Source of the DNA: Saccharopolyspora kobensis
Lineage (GTDB): Bacteria; Actinomycetota; Actinomycetes; Mycobacteriales; Pseudonocardiaceae
Assembly (NCBI RefSeq): GCF_900108315.1
Contig: NZ_FNVB01000008.1
Location: 61,581-125,580, forward strand
Reading direction: 5' to 3'
Length of the DNA: 64,000 nt
The notes below the pieces were generated by a model. The model searched no databases. It had not been told where the DNA came from and worked only from the letters and a program-made list of their open reading frames with translations. The position numbers and the translations under genes were made by a program. This document shows positions 16,736 to 25,775 of the stretch, one piece after another (position 1 is the stretch's first letter; each line of letters begins with the position of its first letter).

Positions 16736-17845
16736 TCAACCCGCCCGGAACTCGCCGGTCGCGTGGAAGTGCTCCAGCACCGCGCGCGGCGCGTCCAGGT
16801 CCATGCCGCGGGCGGCGACCCACTCGTCGTCGTAGTAGGTGTTCGCGTAGCGCTCACCGCCGTCGCACAGCAACGTCACGATGCTCCCGCGCCGCCCGGC
16901 CGCGATCATCTCCGACGCCAGCGCGAACACGCCCCACAGGTTGGTCCCGGTGGACCCGCCGACCCGCCTGCCCAGCACCTGCTCGGTGTAGCGGATGGTG
17001 GCGATCGAGGCCGCGTCCGGCACCTTGATCATCCGGTCGATCGCCTGGCCGACGAAGGACGGCTCCACCCGCGGGCGGCCGATGCCCTCGATCAGCGAAC
17101 CCCGGTCGCTGGTGCGCTCCGGATCGCTGTCCCGCCAGGCCTCGAAGAACACCGAGTGCTCCGGGTCGACGACGGCCAGCTCGGTGCGGTGGCGCCGGTA
17201 CCGGAGGTAGCGGCCGAAGGTCGCGCTGGTGCCGCCGGTGCCCGCGCCGACCACGATCCAGCTCGGCTCGGCGTGCGGCTCCAGCGCCAGCTGGTCGAAG
17301 ACCGACTCGGCGATGTTGTTGTTGCCGCGCCAGTCGGTGGCCCGCTCGGCGTGGGTGAACTGGTCCATGAAGTGGCCGCCGAGCTCGGCGGCCAGCCGGC
17401 GCGACTCGGTGTAGATCGCGCCCGGCTCGTCCACGAAGTGGCAGCGGCCGCCGTGCCACTCGATCAGCGACACCTTCTCGCGGCTCGTGGAGCGCGGCAT
17501 CACCGCGATGAACGGCAGCCCGAGCAGCCGGGCGAAGTAGGCCTCGGACACCGCGGTGGAGCCGGAGGAGGCCTCGATCACCGGTGTGTTCTCGGTCACC
17601 CAGCCGTTGCAGATCGCGTAGAGGAACAGCGATCGGGCCAGCCGGTGCTTGAGCGAACCAGTCGGATGTGTTGACTCGTCCTTGAGGTAAAGATCGATTC
17701 CCCACTCCGCCGGCAGCGGGTAGCGCAGCAGGTGGGTGTCGGCGCTGCGGTTGGCATCGGCCTCGATGATCCGGACCGCTTCGCTGGTCCAGGCCCTCGT
17801 CCGCGTGCAGGAGCGGTCGATGCTGGCGGCCATCCCCGGGCTCAT
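16736..17845 (-). CDS. PLP-dependent cysteine desulfhydrase / cysteine synthase family
   Basis: A 369-residue fold-type II PLP enzyme. The cofactor lysine is in [12 protein letters not shown] (about 63), the substrate loop is [15 protein letters not shown], and the phosphate-binding glycine loop is [28 protein letters not shown] lies near the end. Its sequence is closest in memory to mycobacterial Cds1 (Rv3684), which releases sulfide from cysteine, rather than to CysK/CysM. The exact reaction is not provable from sequence. ATG overlaps the stop of the upstream DUF4229 gene by 4 bp (ATGA), showing translational coupling. Confidence 0.8.
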   Translation of the reverse strand: MSPGMAASIDRSCTRTRAWTSEAVRIIEADANRSADTHLLRYPLPAEWGIDLYLKDESTHPTGSLKHRLARSLFLYAICNGWVTENTPVIEASSGSTAVSEAYFARLLGLPFIAVMPRSTSREKVSLIEWHGGRCHFVDEPGAIYTESRRLAAELGGHFMDQFTHAERATDWRGNNNIAESVFDQLALEPHAEPSWIVVGAGTGGTSATFGRYLRYRRHRTELAVVDPEHSVFFEAWRDSDPERTSDRGSLIEGIGRPRVEPSFVGQAIDRMIKVPDAASIATIRYTEQVLGRRVGGSTGTNLWGVFALASEMIAAGRRGSIVTLLCDGGERYANTYYDDEWVAARGMDLDAPRAVLEHFHATGEFRAG

Positions 17846-18156
17846 CCGGCGTCCGCGGCGCGATCGCCGCGCAGCTGGGCCAGGAGTTCCTCGCGGCGGG
17901 CCTTGCGCTCCGCGGCGCGCTCGGCCATCCCGATCGCCACCCGGCGCCGCAGCTTGCCGAAGACCAGCAGCGACAGCGGCATCACGACCACGACCGACAC
18001 CGCCAGCGCGACCAGCGCGGGCACCTTGGCCAGCATCAACAGCGCCGCAACGGCGATCACCATCGCGAACCTGGCGACGGTGTACAGCGCGATGTCACGT
18101 GCGAGAGTCGATTTCGCACCCTGGGCCGCGGTTCCGGACTGCTGCTGTTCCTGCAC
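17842..18156 (-). CDS. DUF4229-type membrane protein
   Basis: 104 residues with two membrane segments ([20 protein letters not shown] and [20 protein letters not shown]). They are followed by a basic, Arg/Glu-rich cytoplasmic tail ([20 protein letters not shown]). Matches DUF4229 in size and pattern; function unknown. GTG at 18156 has TACCCT 6 nt upstream, so translation is probably leaderless. It is divergent from bldC with 193 bp between them. Confidence 0.75.
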   Translation of the reverse strand: MQEQQQSGTAAQGAKSTLARDIALYTVARFAMVIAVAALLMLAKVPALVALAVSVVVVMPLSLLVFGKLRRRVAIGMAERAAERKARREELLAQLRGDRAADAG

Positions 18157-18162
18157 GTCACC

Positions 18163-18168
18163 AGGGTA
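18163..18168 (-). promoter_or_regulatory. -10 box of leaderless DUF4229 promoter
   Basis: TACCCT on the minus strand, 6 nt before the GTG at 18156. Confidence 0.5.
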
Positions 18169-18349
18169 GAGCAAGCGATCGGCGAACCGGCCGGGCGGCC
18201 GGTGGCGCCGGTCTCGCGCACCGCCCGAAGCGCCGTTTTCGTCCCTTACCTTCCCTTTACCTAAACCCAAATGTTCGAGTACCTGGCCCTCGGGGTGCCA
18301 GGATGCGACCGGATTGCCCGAATGACCATCTCGAACGTGGAGGTCACCT

Positions 18350-18574
18350 GTGACCGCGACGACCCAGCAGCCGCGCCAGAACGGCCAGGAGCAGCTCCTC
18401 ACGCCCGGTGAGGTCGCGGCGCTCTTCCGGGTCGACCCCAAGACCGTGACTCGGTGGGCCACCGCCGGCCGGATCGGTTCCATCCGGACGCCCGGCGGCC
18501 ACCGCCGCTTCCGCGAGTCTGAGGTCCGCGCCCTGCTCGCCGAACTGACCAACGACGTGAACCGCGCCATCTGA
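18350..18574 (+). CDS. bldC: Developmental regulator BldC
   Basis: A 74-residue MerR-like winged HTH protein. LLTPGEVAALFRVDPKTVTR, continuing WATAGRIGSIRTPGGHRRFR, is almost the Streptomyces BldC sequence. BldC binds direct repeats cooperatively and controls entry into development in mycelial actinomycetes. GTG start with GGAGGT 5 nt upstream, an orthodox site unlike many neighbours. The roughly 190-bp divergent upstream region is AT-richer than its surroundings (18240-18275) and probably holds the promoter. Confidence 0.93.
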   Translation: MTATTQQPRQNGQEQLLTPGEVAALFRVDPKTVTRWATAGRIGSIRTPGGHRRFRESEVRALLAELTNDVNRAI

Positions 18575-18681
18575 GCAACCGCCCGAGAACTGGTCCTGCA
18601 CGCGGCCAGGGGTGGCGGTGACCCGCGGCCCCCGGCTCGCGCACGACCTCTCTCCTAGTTTTTCCAGTGGCTGGTTCGCGC

Positions 18682-18803
18682 AGCGGTGCGGGTAGCGGAA
18701 CCTCAGCGTCCGCCTGGACTGCGGGTGCCCGGCTTTATGCATGCCAATGCACGGCAGCCGGGCCGTCCTCGCCAGGCGAACGCTGAGAACCCGCGGCGGT
18801 GCG
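18682..18803. repeat. Family B structured inverted repeat, copy 3
   Basis: Outer arms CTCAGCGTCCGCCTGG and CCAGGCGAACGCTGAG pair 15 of 16. Inner arms CCCGGCT and AGCCGGG pair around a TGCATGCCAATGCA cap. Relative to copy 2, the stem bases differ on both sides and still pair. It lies about 110 bp 3' of bldC. The rest of the 18575-19125 gap shows nothing else I can name. Confidence 0.85.
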
Positions 18804-19125
18804 AGCTGCGAGGGTGGGTTATGCGCCTGGCGTCGCATGCGACACCTTCCGTGGCGCGGCACGTCGATCGTCGCGGCTCCGGCCGGAACCAGCTCTGGAA
18901 AGGCTCGTTCCGAGGCATTGCTCCGGGTTCACCGAGCCGCTCGCAGGCGCCCCTCGCAGGCGAGCGGTTGAACGACGCCCGCGGTCGGGCGACGACCGCC
19001 GAGCCCGGGCGCGCTGCGCCGATGGCGTGGCAGCACCCGGGCCGCTGGAGCGCGGCCACCTGCGACGCGGACAACCGGGGCCGGGATTGGCTAATCTCGG
19101 AAGCGGCAGAGTTGGAGGTGGCCCG

Positions 19126-19317
19126 ATGATCTACGTCCTGGCAGCGATCGGCGCGCTCACGATCGCGGTGCTGATGTGGAAGGCGTTCGGCCCCGTCTCG
19201 GCCGGGCCGGACCGGCCCCGTCCCAGGCAGGCGCCGATCGCGCCCGACGACGATCCCGAGTTCCTGCGCCGCTTGGACGAGCAGCGGCGCAAGTCCCGGC
19301 CGTCGGAAGAAGACTGA
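19126..19317 (+). CDS. Small single-TM protein
   Basis: A 63-residue protein with an N-terminal membrane helix (MIYVLAAIGALTIAVLMWKAF) and a charged Pro/Arg/Asp-rich cytoplasmic tail (DDDPEFLRRLDEQRRKSRPS). No family is assigned. The ATG has GGAGGTG 5 nt upstream, which decides the start within a much longer open frame. A strong hairpin terminator follows 43 bp after the stop. Its base composition matches the neighbours. Confidence 0.7.
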   Translation: MIYVLAAIGALTIAVLMWKAFGPVSAGPDRPRPRQAPIAPDDDPEFLRRLDEQRRKSRPSEED

Positions 19318-19359
19318 CCGACCGGCGGGTCGGCTCGCCCGCCACCGGTCCACGACGCC

Positions 19360-19394
19360 AGCAGCCCTGAACCACCGCGTGGTTCAGGGCTGCT
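19360..19394. terminator. Hairpin terminator between convergent genes
   Basis: AGCAGCCCTGAACCAC and GTGGTTCAGGGCTGCT form a perfect 16-bp stem with a 3-nt CGC loop. It lies between the small TM protein (plus) and the EspI-like ATPase (minus) and can stop both. Confidence 0.9.
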
Positions 19395-19425
19395 GCGTCA
19401 TGTGCGAGCGCGTGCCTTCCGGCCT

Positions 19426-20970
19426 TCAGGCCTGGCGGTTGCGGCCGGGGGCGTGGGGGAAGTCGTCCGCCACGGTGGCGGCCAGTTCGAGGAGCGCCAT
19501 CCTGGTCGGTGCCGCGAGCTGGTCCAGCTCCACCTCGGCGCCCTCCTCCAGGTGCGGGTCGAACGGGATCTTCGACACCGCGCGGCACCGCGAGCTGAAG
19601 TGCGCCGTCAGCTTGTCCACGTCGACCTTGCCGGAGCCCGGGCGCACCGAGTTGATCACCGCCACCGACCTGGCCACCAGGTCGCCGTAGCCGTGCGCGT
19701 CCAGCCAGTCCAAGGTGGCCGATGCGCTGCGCGCGCCGTCGATCGAGCCGGACGAGACGATCACCAGCGAGTCGGCGAGGTCCAGCACGCCCTTCATCGC
19801 GGAGTGCATCAGGCCGGTGCCGCAGTCGGTGAGCACCACGTTGTAGAAGTGCTCCAGCAGCGTGACGGTGCGCCGGTAGTCGTCCTCGCTGAACGCCTCC
19901 GAGACCGCCGGATCCTGTTCGCTGGCCAGCACTTCCAGCCGCGACGGGCCCTGCGAGGTGTAGGCGCGGACATCGCTGTACTTGCGGATCCGGTGCGCGT
20001 CGCGCAGCAGGTGCCGCACCGTCGCGGTGGTCTCCAGCGGGATCTTCTGCGCCAGCGTGCCGCGGTCCGGGTTCGCGTCGACCGCGATCACCCGGTCACC
20101 GCGCAGCGAGGAGAACGTGGAGCCCAGGGTGGCGGTCGTGGTGGTCTTGCCCACACCGCCCTTCAGGCTCAGCATCGCGATCTTGTAGCAGCCCTGCAGC
20201 GGCTGGTTGATCCGGCCGATCAGCTCGCGGCGGCGCCGGTCGGCCGGGCCCTCGCCGAAGTTGACCGTCTTCCCGCTGGCCAGGTAGACGGCCTTGCGCC
20301 ACCCGGATTGGGGGGACCGCTTGGTCTGCCGGAGCAGCTGAGCGGACGAGAGGTCCTGGCCGAACGGCTGATCCCCGGGGCCGCCGTTCGGGGCAGCCTG
20401 GGGGTATGACGAGAACGACTGCTGCGGACCGGGTTGCGGGCCGCCCTGCGGGAACTGCTGCGCACCGGTCGGGTAAGGACCGGACTGGCCACCGGAAACC
20501 GGCGCGTACGGGCCGGACGGCCCGCCGGACACGGGTGCGTAAGGACCCGACGGCCCACCGGAAACCGGCGAATAAGGACCAGAAGGCCCACCCGACACGG
20601 GCGGGTACGGACCGGACGGCCCACCGGAGACCGAGTACGGCCCCGACTGCGCACCGGGCACCTGGTGCGGGCCCGACGCCTGCGGGTGCGGGCCGGACGC
20701 CGACGGGTCGGGGAACTGCGGCTGCGGCCCGGACTGGGTCGGGTCGCCGTTGCCCGGCGTCGCGCCGCCCGCCGGCGCGCCGCCCGGGTAGTACGGCTGC
20801 GGCGCGTCACCTGCCTGGTCGACCTGCGACGGGTCGACGTAGGACGGCGTGGGGTGCGCGGGCCTGGTCTCCGGCTCGATGTACTGCGTGCTGCCGGACT
20901 CGGCGTCGGGCTGCGCCGCGGTGGTCCCCGCGTCCCGCCGAGCTTCGGGCTCCTCGTACTGTCCGGTCAC
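19426..20970 (-). CDS. EspI-like MinD/ParA-family ATPase
   Basis: 514 residues. The N-terminal half is Pro/Gly/Gln-rich and includes about six tandem copies of a 10-residue PSGPYAPVSG-type unit (roughly residues 125-185). The C-terminal half is a MinD/ParA ATPase with the deviant Walker A KGGVGKTTTTATL (about 286), AVDANPDRGTLAQKIP and VLTDCGTGLMHSAM. This combination, and the wording of the ATPase domain, matches mycobacterial EspI-type proteins associated with type VII secretion. GTG at 20970 is chosen because GGGAGG lies upstream of it; a GTG at 20988 would start before that site. No ESX core genes are in the window. Confidence 0.75.
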   Translation of the reverse strand: MTGQYEEPEARRDAGTTAAQPDAESGSTQYIEPETRPAHPTPSYVDPSQVDQAGDAPQPYYPGGAPAGGATPGNGDPTQSGPQPQFPDPSASGPHPQASGPHQVPGAQSGPYSVSGGPSGPYPPVSGGPSGPYSPVSGGPSGPYAPVSGGPSGPYAPVSGGQSGPYPTGAQQFPQGGPQPGPQQSFSSYPQAAPNGGPGDQPFGQDLSSAQLLRQTKRSPQSGWRKAVYLASGKTVNFGEGPADRRRRELIGRINQPLQGCYKIAMLSLKGGVGKTTTTATLGSTFSSLRGDRVIAVDANPDRGTLAQKIPLETTATVRHLLRDAHRIRKYSDVRAYTSQGPSRLEVLASEQDPAVSEAFSEDDYRRTVTLLEHFYNVVLTDCGTGLMHSAMKGVLDLADSLVIVSSGSIDGARSASATLDWLDAHGYGDLVARSVAVINSVRPGSGKVDVDKLTAHFSSRCRAVSKIPFDPHLEEGAEVELDQLAAPTRMALLELAATVADDFPHAPGRNRQA

Positions 20971-21148
20971 CGTTGCCGTCCCTCCCACAATCGAGCCGGG
21001 CCCTGCCGGAACGAATCGTGAACTCCCCGTCTCCGCAAGGCACGGTAGTCGCAGAGAGACCCGCTAGTCACCGGGGGTGGGCGGTCCGTCCCTCCGGTGC
21101 CGTTCGCCGACCGGGCGCGAATTGCGCTGGTGGCGGACTCCACGCGAC

Positions 21149-21174
21149 GGAACCCGCCGCGCACGGCGGGTTCC
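21149..21174 (-). terminator. Terminator of the ccdA-resB-ccsB operon
   Basis: GGAACCCGCCG and CGGCGGGTTCC form a perfect 11-bp stem with a CGCA loop, 33 bp after the ccsB stop codon. Confidence 0.8.
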
Positions 21175-21206
21175 CCGCTGCGCCCCGGAGGGCGCTGATC
21201 ATCCGC

Positions 21207-22208
21207 TCACAGTCCAGCGTACGAGTGAAGACCGGCCACAACGATGTTGATGAAGAACAAGTTGAAGATCATCACGGCCAGGCCGAGGATGTTGATCCAG
21301 GCCGCGCGCACCCCGCGCCAGCCCGCAGTGGCGCGGGCGTGCAGGTACGCGGCGTAGACCACCCAGGCGATGAAGGAGCAGGTCTCCTTCGGGTCCCAGC
21401 CCCAGAACCGGCCCCAGGCCGCTTCCGCCCAGATCGCGCCCGCGACGATCGCGAACGTCCACACCGGGAAGATGATCACCGTGGCGCGGTAGGCGACCCG
21501 GTCCAGCGCCTGGCTGGTGGGCAGCCGGGAACCGACCTTGGTCATCTTCAGCGGGTTGTTCTCGTACCGGCAGCGCACCAGGTACAGCAGGCTCGCCACG
21601 CCGGCGAACAGCAGCACGCCGCTGGCGATGATCGCGGCGGCGACGTGGATCACGATCCAGTAGGACTGCAGCGCCGGGATCAGCGGTGCGGCCTGCGCGT
21701 AGAGCACCGTGCCGGACAGGAAGAGCAGCAGGATCACCGGCAGCATCAGGAAACCGCCGAGCCCGCGCAGCTGGGGAGAGGTCGCGGCGCGGCGAGCGGT
21801 GCGCGTCTGCCGGTACAGCACGACCAGCCAGGCCACCACGGCGGCCAGGCAGATCGCCGAGCCGAACTCGTACATGTTGCCCCACGGCACCCGGCCGGTG
21901 GCCAGACCGCGCAGCAGCAAGGAGGCGAAGTGCACCACCGCGCCGAGCAGCGTCATCGCGACGGCCATGCCGCCGAGGCGCTCGGAGAACGGCCGCTTCT
22001 CCGGCGCGGGCACGTGCCCGACCACCGGGGCCGAAGTGGCGTCCCCGCCGCCTCCGCCGACCAGCGCCGCCTCGCGGTTGCGCTCGACCGCGCCGACGCG
22101 CCCGCGGGAGAACTCCGCGAAGTACAGCAGCATCGCCAGGATGTAGACCACCACCGACGTGGCGTAGGCCATGTCGCTGTAGGTCGACAGCGTCTCGTTG
22201 ACCGGCAT
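21207..22208 (-). CDS. ccsB: Cytochrome c biogenesis protein CcsB (ResC)
   Basis: A 333-residue polytopic membrane protein of System II cytochrome c maturation that, with ResB, moves haem and joins it to apocytochromes. The tryptophan-rich signature GRFWGWDPKETCSFIAW lies in the C-terminal third, followed by YLHARAT with a likely haem-ligand His. A second candidate His is in WIVIHVAAAI. About eight membrane segments are visible, with a Gly-rich loop near residue 50. The ATG overlaps the resB stop by one base (TGATG). Confidence 0.93.
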   Translation of the reverse strand: MPVNETLSTYSDMAYATSVVVYILAMLLYFAEFSRGRVGAVERNREAALVGGGGGDATSAPVVGHVPAPEKRPFSERLGGMAVAMTLLGAVVHFASLLLRGLATGRVPWGNMYEFGSAICLAAVVAWLVVLYRQTRTARRAATSPQLRGLGGFLMLPVILLLFLSGTVLYAQAAPLIPALQSYWIVIHVAAAIIASGVLLFAGVASLLYLVRCRYENNPLKMTKVGSRLPTSQALDRVAYRATVIIFPVWTFAIVAGAIWAEAAWGRFWGWDPKETCSFIAWVVYAAYLHARATAGWRGVRAAWINILGLAVMIFNLFFINIVVAGLHSYAGL

Positions 22209-23830
22209 CAGCTCTTCCTTTCGCGCGCGGGGCCAGCGGCCGCGCGGGACTTCGGCGAGTGGTCGACACCCGTGCCGAGGAGGTCGGCGGCGAGCCTGGT
22301 GAACTCCTCGCCGTACCCGGCCTGATCGGTGCGAGCGAGTCCGCCGACTTCGACAACGGTACGTGCGGAACCGGATCCGTCCTGGTCCGGGTGCGGTGCG
22401 GCGCGGACCCACACCCGTCGCCGCTTGATCATCAGCGAGGTGCTGATGCCGAAGATGATCAGCACCGAGAACAGCAGCACCCACGGCTGGAACGGGTCGT
22501 GCGAGACCTGCAGGTTGGCCCACCGCTCGACGCCGTCGAAGCGGACCGTGGTGCCGTCGTCGAGGCGGATCTCTTCGCCGACGCGCAGGTTCTCGCGGGC
22601 CACCCGCTGGAGCCTGCCCTGGTCCACCATGGACTGGTCCACGCCGAAGATCGACTGGCCGCGGCCGGAGTCGAGCCCGAGGTCACCGCGCATCACGTCG
22701 ACCGCCGCGGCCGGGTCCAGCAGGTCCGGGAAGCTGGAGCTGAGGATGGCGCCGTCGAACGCCGCGGTGGGCGCGAACAGGCCGGTGATGGCGAGCTGGT
22801 TCTGGCGGCGCTGCGCGTCGTCGAGCACGCCGGGCGGGTCGAACTTGGTGGCGCCCTGCGAGAGCATCGTCATCGGGTCGGCGGGCTGCCACTGGATGAC
22901 GTCGGTGCGCTGCTGCCCGTCCGGGAAGGTGACGGTGAAGCGCGGCGCGTAACCGTTGCCGGTCAGGTAGATCCGGTCGCCCGCGGTGCGCAGCGGGTGG
23001 TTGACCTGCAGCAGGTACGGCTGCCAGGTGTTGTTCTCCAGGTCCTCACCGGACTGGTACTGCAGGTCCACCCGGTAGTCGCCGACCTGGCCGTTGCGCT
23101 CGTAGTCGATGTCGAAGCCGTTGACGCGCACGCAGAACGGGGAGAGCTGGGTGCCGTCGACGGTGAGCCCGGCGCGGAAGGAGTCGTAGTTGTAGGTCCC
23201 GGAGTTGCAGAACTCGGAGCCGTCGGCCACCACGATGACCTGGCCCTCGTAGCCGTACAGCTTGCCGCCCGCGACGCTGAGCAGCAGGCCGACCAGGGCG
23301 AAGTGGAAGACGAGGTTGCCGATCTCGCGCAGGAACCCGCGCTCCGCGCTGATCGACTTCGCGCCGCCGTCCTCCTCGCGCTCGACCATCCGCCAGCCGC
23401 GCAACCGGCTGCGGGTGCCGGCCATCACCTCGTCGACGGAGGTGTCGAGGGTGGCCTGCTCGTGGTGCGGCATCCGGGAGAGGTTCCGCGGCGTGCGCAC
23501 CGGCTTGCTGCGCCACTGCTTGTAGTACTCGAAACAGCGCGGCAGCAGACAGCCGATCAGCGAGATGAACAGCAGGACGTAGATGGAGGCGAACCAGACC
23601 GAGCTGAAGACCTCGAAGGCCCCGAGCTTGTCCAGGATCGGCGCGAGCGTCGGGTACTCGGCGAAGTACCGGTTCACCTCGGAGATGTTCAGCGAGCGCT
23701 GCGGGATCAGCGCTCCCGGCAACGACGCCAGCGCGAGCAGGAACAGCAGCACCAGCGCGGTGCGCATGGACGTCAGCCCGCGCCAGGTGTTGCGCAGGAA
23801 CGCCAGTGTCGTCTTCAGGTAGCCGCGCAT
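22208..23830 (-). CDS. resB: Cytochrome c biogenesis protein ResB
   Basis: 540 residues. Three N-terminal membrane segments (about 17-40, 75-95, 165-185), a large extracytoplasmic domain (about 190-450), then a C-terminal membrane segment (PWVLLFSVLIIFGISTSLMI) and a cytoplasmic tail. SLPGALIPQRSLN near residue 40 is typical of ResB. It forms the haem-handling complex with CcsB. The start at 23830 follows the overlap TGATG with the ccdA stop; the much longer open frame upstream is antisense/overlap with ccdA. It is the middle gene of a three-gene operon. Confidence 0.93.
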   Translation of the reverse strand: MRGYLKTTLAFLRNTWRGLTSMRTALVLLFLLALASLPGALIPQRSLNISEVNRYFAEYPTLAPILDKLGAFEVFSSVWFASIYVLLFISLIGCLLPRCFEYYKQWRSKPVRTPRNLSRMPHHEQATLDTSVDEVMAGTRSRLRGWRMVEREEDGGAKSISAERGFLREIGNLVFHFALVGLLLSVAGGKLYGYEGQVIVVADGSEFCNSGTYNYDSFRAGLTVDGTQLSPFCVRVNGFDIDYERNGQVGDYRVDLQYQSGEDLENNTWQPYLLQVNHPLRTAGDRIYLTGNGYAPRFTVTFPDGQQRTDVIQWQPADPMTMLSQGATKFDPPGVLDDAQRRQNQLAITGLFAPTAAFDGAILSSSFPDLLDPAAAVDVMRGDLGLDSGRGQSIFGVDQSMVDQGRLQRVARENLRVGEEIRLDDGTTVRFDGVERWANLQVSHDPFQPWVLLFSVLIIFGISTSLMIKRRRVWVRAAPHPDQDGSGSARTVVEVGGLARTDQAGYGEEFTRLAADLLGTGVDHSPKSRAAAGPARERKS

Positions 23831-24612
23831 CAGAGGATCGTCTCGTAACCGGCGATCGGGCCACGGAGCAAGGCGACCAACTCTCCCCACAAACCGGTGA
23901 CGAGCAGCAGGCCGACCACGACCAGCAGCACCCCACCTGCGATTTGGATGACACGTCCGTTCCGCCGCAGCCACCCCGCGCTGCGCAGAGCCCACCGGGC
24001 GCCGAGGGCCAGCAGCACGAACGGCAGCCCGAGCCCGAGGCAGTAGGCGGCGATCAGCAGAACACCCCGGATCACGGTGCTGCTCGATCCGTCGGTGGCG
24101 ATGGCGATGGAGGTCACCCCGGTCAGGGTGGGCCCGAGGCACGGCGTCCAGCCGAGGCCGAACACCGCGCCCAGCAGCGGAGCTCCCCAGAGCCCGGCGC
24201 GCGGCACCCGGTGGATCCGCACGTCGCGCTGCAGCGCGGGCACCAGCCCGATGAACACCAGTCCCATCGCGACGGTGACCACGCCACCGATCCGCTGCAG
24301 CAGGAGCTCGTTGGCCAGCAGCGCGTCGGACAGGCCCAGCAGCAGCAGCGTCCCGGAGGCGAAAACGACGGTGAACCCGGCGACGAACAGCAGCGCGGCA
24401 CCGGCGACCCGCCAGCGACCGCGCCGCGACAGCGCCGCTTCGGTCTCGTCCACGGGCGGGGTTTCCGCGCCGACGACGCCCGCCAGGTAGGCGAGGTAGC
24501 CCGGCACCAGCGGCACCACGCACGGCGAAGCGAAGCTGATCGCCCCGGCCAGCACCGCGATGGCGGCCGCGAACAGCAGCGGTCCGGACGCGGCGAGCTC
24601 AGTGGGGTTCAC
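23830..24612 (-). CDS. ccdA: Thiol-disulfide electron carrier CcdA
   Basis: A 260-residue membrane protein with about six helices that passes reducing electrons across the membrane to the apocytochrome-reducing thioredoxin. The two redox cysteines are in SFASPCVVPLVPGY (helix 1) and LGWTPCLGPTL (helix 4), the characteristic pair. GTG at 24612 has TACCCT 6 nt upstream, suggesting its own leaderless promoter inside the larger hemL-resA-ccdA-resB-ccsB group. A family A repeat and a C-rich stretch separate it from resA. Confidence 0.93.
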   Translation of the reverse strand: MNPTELAASGPLLFAAAIAVLAGAISFASPCVVPLVPGYLAYLAGVVGAETPPVDETEAALSRRGRWRVAGAALLFVAGFTVVFASGTLLLLGLSDALLANELLLQRIGGVVTVAMGLVFIGLVPALQRDVRIHRVPRAGLWGAPLLGAVFGLGWTPCLGPTLTGVTSIAIATDGSSSTVIRGVLLIAAYCLGLGLPFVLLALGARWALRSAGWLRRNGRVIQIAGGVLLVVVGLLLVTGLWGELVALLRGPIAGYETIL

Positions 24613-24618
24613 GCTTCG

Positions 24619-24624
24619 AGGGTA
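24619..24624 (-). promoter_or_regulatory. -10 box of leaderless ccdA promoter
   Basis: TACCCT on the minus strand, 6 nt before the GTG at 24612. Confidence 0.5.
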
Positions 24625-24756
24625 GGAAAGTCAAGACCACGACCCGTCACCGGGCTCGGTGAGCCGTCCCACATCGTCCCAGGTAGCGACCCCGATCAAG
24701 ACCACAACCGCCCCACCAGGGCCATAGGTCCCGCATATCCAGGACCCCAAGATCAA

Positions 24757-24840
24757 CCCCACCCCACCCCACCACACCACACTGCACCGCACCCCACTGC
24801 ACCGCACCGCACCGCACCGCACCGCACCGCACCGCAGCCC
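24757..24840. repeat. C-rich stretch with ACCGC microsatellite
   Basis: Seven perfect ACCGC units at 24801-24835, preceded by CACCC/CACCA-type runs. It is non-coding, between ccdA and resA. Together with the family A copy and the duplication at 25054 it accounts for most of this 572-bp gap. Confidence 0.85.
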
Positions 24841-24917
24841 AGCACACCCCAGCCCAACCCACCGACGTCCTCCCTCCCCCGCCGAGCCCACGCGCACCAC
24901 CGCCCGCGCAAACCTGC

Positions 24918-25058
24918 GCAACTTCAATGGAAATCAGACATCCAATTTCAATGGAAGTTGTATGCCCGTCGGCGTGTCGGGCACCCGACACACCGACGGC
25001 GCGTCGGGATACGCGCAATTTCAATTGAAATCACACGTCCAATTTCCATTGAAATTGC
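24918..25058. repeat. Family A double-palindrome element, copy 1
   Basis: Left module: two near-palindromes, AACTTCAATGGAAAT and AATTTCAATGGAAGTT. Centre: GC-rich hairpin CCGTCGGCGTGTCGG/CCCGACACACCGACGG (24966-24999). Right module: AATTTCAATTGAAAT and AATTTCCATTGAAATT. The A/T content stands out sharply from the surroundings. It lies 3' of resA. Confidence 0.9.
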
Positions 25059-25166
25059 CGGGAGACCCCGGTCCCACCGCACCTCACCCGTTGCGGAGCG
25101 AGATGCGGAACATTGCCGGGAGGCCCCGGTCCCGGCGCACCTGACCCGTCGCGGGGCGAGTGCGGG
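25054..25166. repeat. Imperfect tandem duplication, period 58 bp
   Basis: A roughly 55-bp segment beginning ATTGCCGGGAG at 25054 recurs at 25112 with about seven differences. It overlaps the end of the family A copy and lies just 3' of resA. Confidence 0.75.
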
Positions 25167-25184
25167 ACGGAGGCGGAGCCGCGA

Positions 25185-25775
25185 TCACGCCGGTTCGGCG
25201 GCGACCTTCTCGACCTCGGGGAGCAGCTCGCTCTCCAGCATCGCCGTCAGGAAGACCGCGGCCACGCGGTGCTGGCGGTCCAGCACGATCGTCGCCGGGA
25301 CGGTGCTGCGCGGGAACTGGCGCAGCGCGAGCAGCGAACGGCCGGACGGGTCGTAGATCGACGGGTAGGTCAGGCCGCGGTCGCGGTGGAAGTCCACCGC
25401 CGCCGTCCGGCTGTCCCGCACGTTGATCCCGAGCACCTGCACGCCCTTGGGCCCGGCCTTGTCCTGCACGGCCTGCAGGTCGTCGGCCTCCGCGCGGCAC
25501 GGCCCGCACCAGGAGCCCCAGATGTTGAGCACCACGACCTGGCCCTTGAAGTCGTCCAGGCCGACCTGCTTGCCCTCTTCCAGCAGGCTCTCGCCGGACA
25601 TCCCGGAGACCCGCCCGCGCTCGTCCGGCGCGTAGAAGAGCCGGGTCTGCCCGCCGGGCGAGACGAAGGTGAACTCACCGCCGGTGGCCACCGCGTCGTC
25701 GCCCTGCGTCGCGCACCCGCCGACCAGCGCCAACGCCGCGGCCACCAGGCCCAAGCGTACCAACAGCTTCTTCAT
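25185..25775 (-). CDS. resA: ResA-like thioredoxin lipoprotein
   Basis: 196 residues. The signal peptide ends in lipobox LVGGC (about 21), followed by a TlpA/ResA thioredoxin domain with the active site WCGPC in NIWGSWCGPCRAEADD (about 90) and the cis-proline region STVPATIVLD. It would keep the CXXCH cysteines of apocytochrome c reduced, drawing electrons from CcdA. ATG overlaps the stop of the upstream phosphatase gene by 4 bp (ATGA), so hemL, the phosphatase and resA are one transcription unit. Confidence 0.88.
   Translation of the reverse strand: MKKLLVRLGLVAAALALVGGCATQGDDAVATGGEFTFVSPGGQTRLFYAPDERGRVSGMSGESLLEEGKQVGLDDFKGQVVVLNIWGSWCGPCRAEADDLQAVQDKAGPKGVQVLGINVRDSRTAAVDFHRDRGLTYPSIYDPSGRSLLALRQFPRSTVPATIVLDRQHRVAAVFLTAMLESELLPEVEKVAAEPA

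Noticed and set aside
16736-17845. Biosynthetic cysteine synthase CysK
   Set aside because: Motifs and N-terminal region differ from CysK/CysM and are closer to the Cds1-type desulfhydrase; no cysE neighbour is present.
24918-25058. CRISPR array
   Set aside because: The repeats are few, palindromic, spaced irregularly, and paired around a hairpin; there are no spacers of uniform size and no cas genes.
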